A stretch of 64,000 nt of DNA from an uncultured Butyricicoccus sp. (GTDB lineage Bacteria; Bacillota; Clostridia; Oscillospirales; Butyricicoccaceae), in assembly GCF_944381005.1 (NCBI RefSeq), contig NZ_CALWJM010000036.1, positions 1 through 64,000 on the forward strand, in the 5' to 3' direction. Below, piece by piece: positions 62,931 to 64,000 of this stretch. Made by a program: the position numbers and the translations under genes. Position 1 is the stretch's first letter. Every line of letters begins with the position of its first letter. The notes beneath the pieces were generated by a model. The model was not told the DNA's origin. It saw nothing but the letters and a program-made list of their open reading frames with translations, and did not search any database.

Positions 62931-64000
62931 CTTGCGCACCTCCCTTATTCTGTGACTCATAGACTTCTCGATAAATCTGACTTGTGCGCATCAATTCTTC
63001 GTGCGTACCATAGGCACTCACGCGGCCATCATCCAAAACAATAATGTGGTCTGCATCCTGTACCGAGGAAATACGCTGTGCAATGATAAATTTTGTGGTA
63101 TCCGGAATTTCTTCACGGAATGCCTGACGAATGAGCGCATCTGTTTTGGTATCGACCGCAGAAGTGGAATCGTCCAAAATCAAAATCTTAGGCTTTTTGA
63201 GCAGCGCACGCGCAATACAAAGACGTTGCTTTTGTCCGCCAGATACATTCGTACCGCCCTGTTCAATGTAAGTATCGTATTTTTGGGGCATTTCCTGAAT
63301 GAATCCATCGGCCTGAGCCAGTTTGCACACACGCACCAGTTCTTCGTCGCTGGCATTTGCGTTACCCCAGCGCAGATTCTCTTTGATGGTTCCGGAAAAC
63401 AGCGTATTTTTCTGCAATACCATCGCGACTTGGTCGCGCAATACTTCCAAATCGTAATCGCGCACATCAATGCCGCCAATCTTAACCGAACCTACTGTAG
63501 CATCATACAGACGCGGGATAAGCTGCACCAATGTACTTTTAGAGGTACCCGTACCGCCTAAAATACCAATCGTTTCACCCGAACGAATATGCAAATCAAC
63601 ATCTTTTAAGCTGGTATTATTCGGGTCGCCCACATAACTAAACGATACATTTTCAAAATCCACCGAACCGTTTGGAACTTGTTGTACCGCATTGGGCTTG
63701 ACGGTCAAATCACTGGTTTCTTCCAAAATTTCTTCAATACGCTCGGCTGATGAACGCGCCATAATGACCATAACCATGACCATTGACAGCATCATCAAGC
63801 TCATGAGAATCTGAAAGGTGTAGTTAAACATACTGGTAAGTGCACCGGTTGTGATGGTGCCACCGACAACCAAACGTGCACCAATCCACGAAACCAAAAG
63901 CAGACAGCTATATACACAAAACTGCATCAGTGGGGCATTGAGAATAATCAGTCGTTCGGCTTTTAAGAAGCCATTAAATAATTTTTGCGAAATGGTTCCG
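62923..64000 (-). CDS. ABC exporter half-transporter, degenerate-site subunit (5' end beyond the window)
   Basis: A partial gene of 359 codons or less; the frame stays open to the right edge. It includes the last membrane helices and the ATPase domain: Walker A GGTGTSKST (Ser in place of the last Gly), signature VSGGQKQR (good), and Walker B ILILDDSTSAVD, where Asp replaces the catalytic Glu. This is the usual split in heterodimeric exporters: one degenerate and one working ATP site. It is the upstream gene of the pair. Confidence 0.92.
   Translation of the reverse strand, partial: GTISQKLFNGFLKAERLIILNAPLMQFCVYSCLLLVSWIGARLVVGGTITTGALTSMFNYTFQILMSLMMLSMVMVMVIMARSSAERIEEILEETSDLTVKPNAVQQVPNGSVDFENVSFSYVGDPNNTSLKDVDLHIRSGETIGILGGTGTSKSTLVQLIPRLYDATVGSVKIGGIDVRDYDLEVLRDQVAMVLQKNTLFSGTIKENLRWGNANASDEELVRVCKLAQADGFIQEMPQKYDTYIEQGGTNVSGGQKQRLCIARALLKKPKILILDDSTSAVDTKTDALIRQAFREEIPDTTKFIIAQRISSVQDADHIIVLDDGRVSAYGTHEELMRTSQIYREVYESQNKGGAQDE

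Overview
The window looks like a low-to-mid GC, anaerobic, spore-forming member of the Clostridia. The signs are an orphan dipicolinate synthase B subunit, a PdaA-like deacetylase and a DacF-like carboxypeptidase, the LL-diaminopimelate aminotransferase route, FMN and cobalamin riboswitches, Fe-S-rich amino-acid oxidoreductases, and ATG/GTG/TTG starts behind strong GGAGG sites. Gut Oscillospiraceae/Butyricicoccaceae would fit, but that placement is inference. No rRNA, tRNA, insertion sequence, prophage or CRISPR array was seen.

Left part (0-23 kb), mostly on the minus strand: a dicarboxylate symporter with an RmlD-like reductase, a PAS-GGDEF-EAL-PAS protein, a polysaccharide deacetylase, polyphosphate kinase, a small Cys-rich protein, the Ser/Thr symporter SstT (+), the riboflavin operon ribD-ribE-ribBA-ribH behind an FMN riboswitch, a chemoreceptor, a D-Ala-D-Ala carboxypeptidase, an ASKHA-like protein (+), a BRCT protein and an ABC exporter (+).

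Centre (21.9-27.9 kb): a complete replicon core. parA-parB run left. A TTG-started tandem winged-helix Rep-like gene runs right. After it come an iteron array (eight direct copies and one inverted copy of GGGTAATTTTGATGGGT-type units), an AT-rich stretch with four tandem 10-mers, and a primase-helicase fusion gene. Two 26-bp palindromes lie between parA and rep, and two more lie at 36.4-36.5 kb. Gene direction diverges from this core (mostly minus to the left, mostly plus to about 46 kb on the right), and sampled G/C counts change sign there. This suggests a working origin of a chromid or megaplasmid that also carries housekeeping genes, or an integrated copy of one.

Right of the core (28-46 kb): an FHA protein, a P-II protein with an enlarged T-loop, a second chemoreceptor, a five-gene flavin/iron-sulfur dehydrogenase cluster with a TRAP-like permease, an old-yellow-enzyme gene broken at a homopolymer, UppP, and a cobalamin-riboswitch-controlled Nik/Opp-type ABC importer followed by a LysR regulator and dpaB.

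Far right (46-64 kb): an acyl-CoA ligase with FabF, a P5C-reductase-like protein, a DUF1963 protein, a PepSY/SLH surface protein, DapL with PyrG (behind a promoter and an attenuator-like hairpin), the eda-VOC-kdgK operon with a divergent IclR regulator, a phosphofructokinase, and a heterodimeric ABC exporter cut by the window end.
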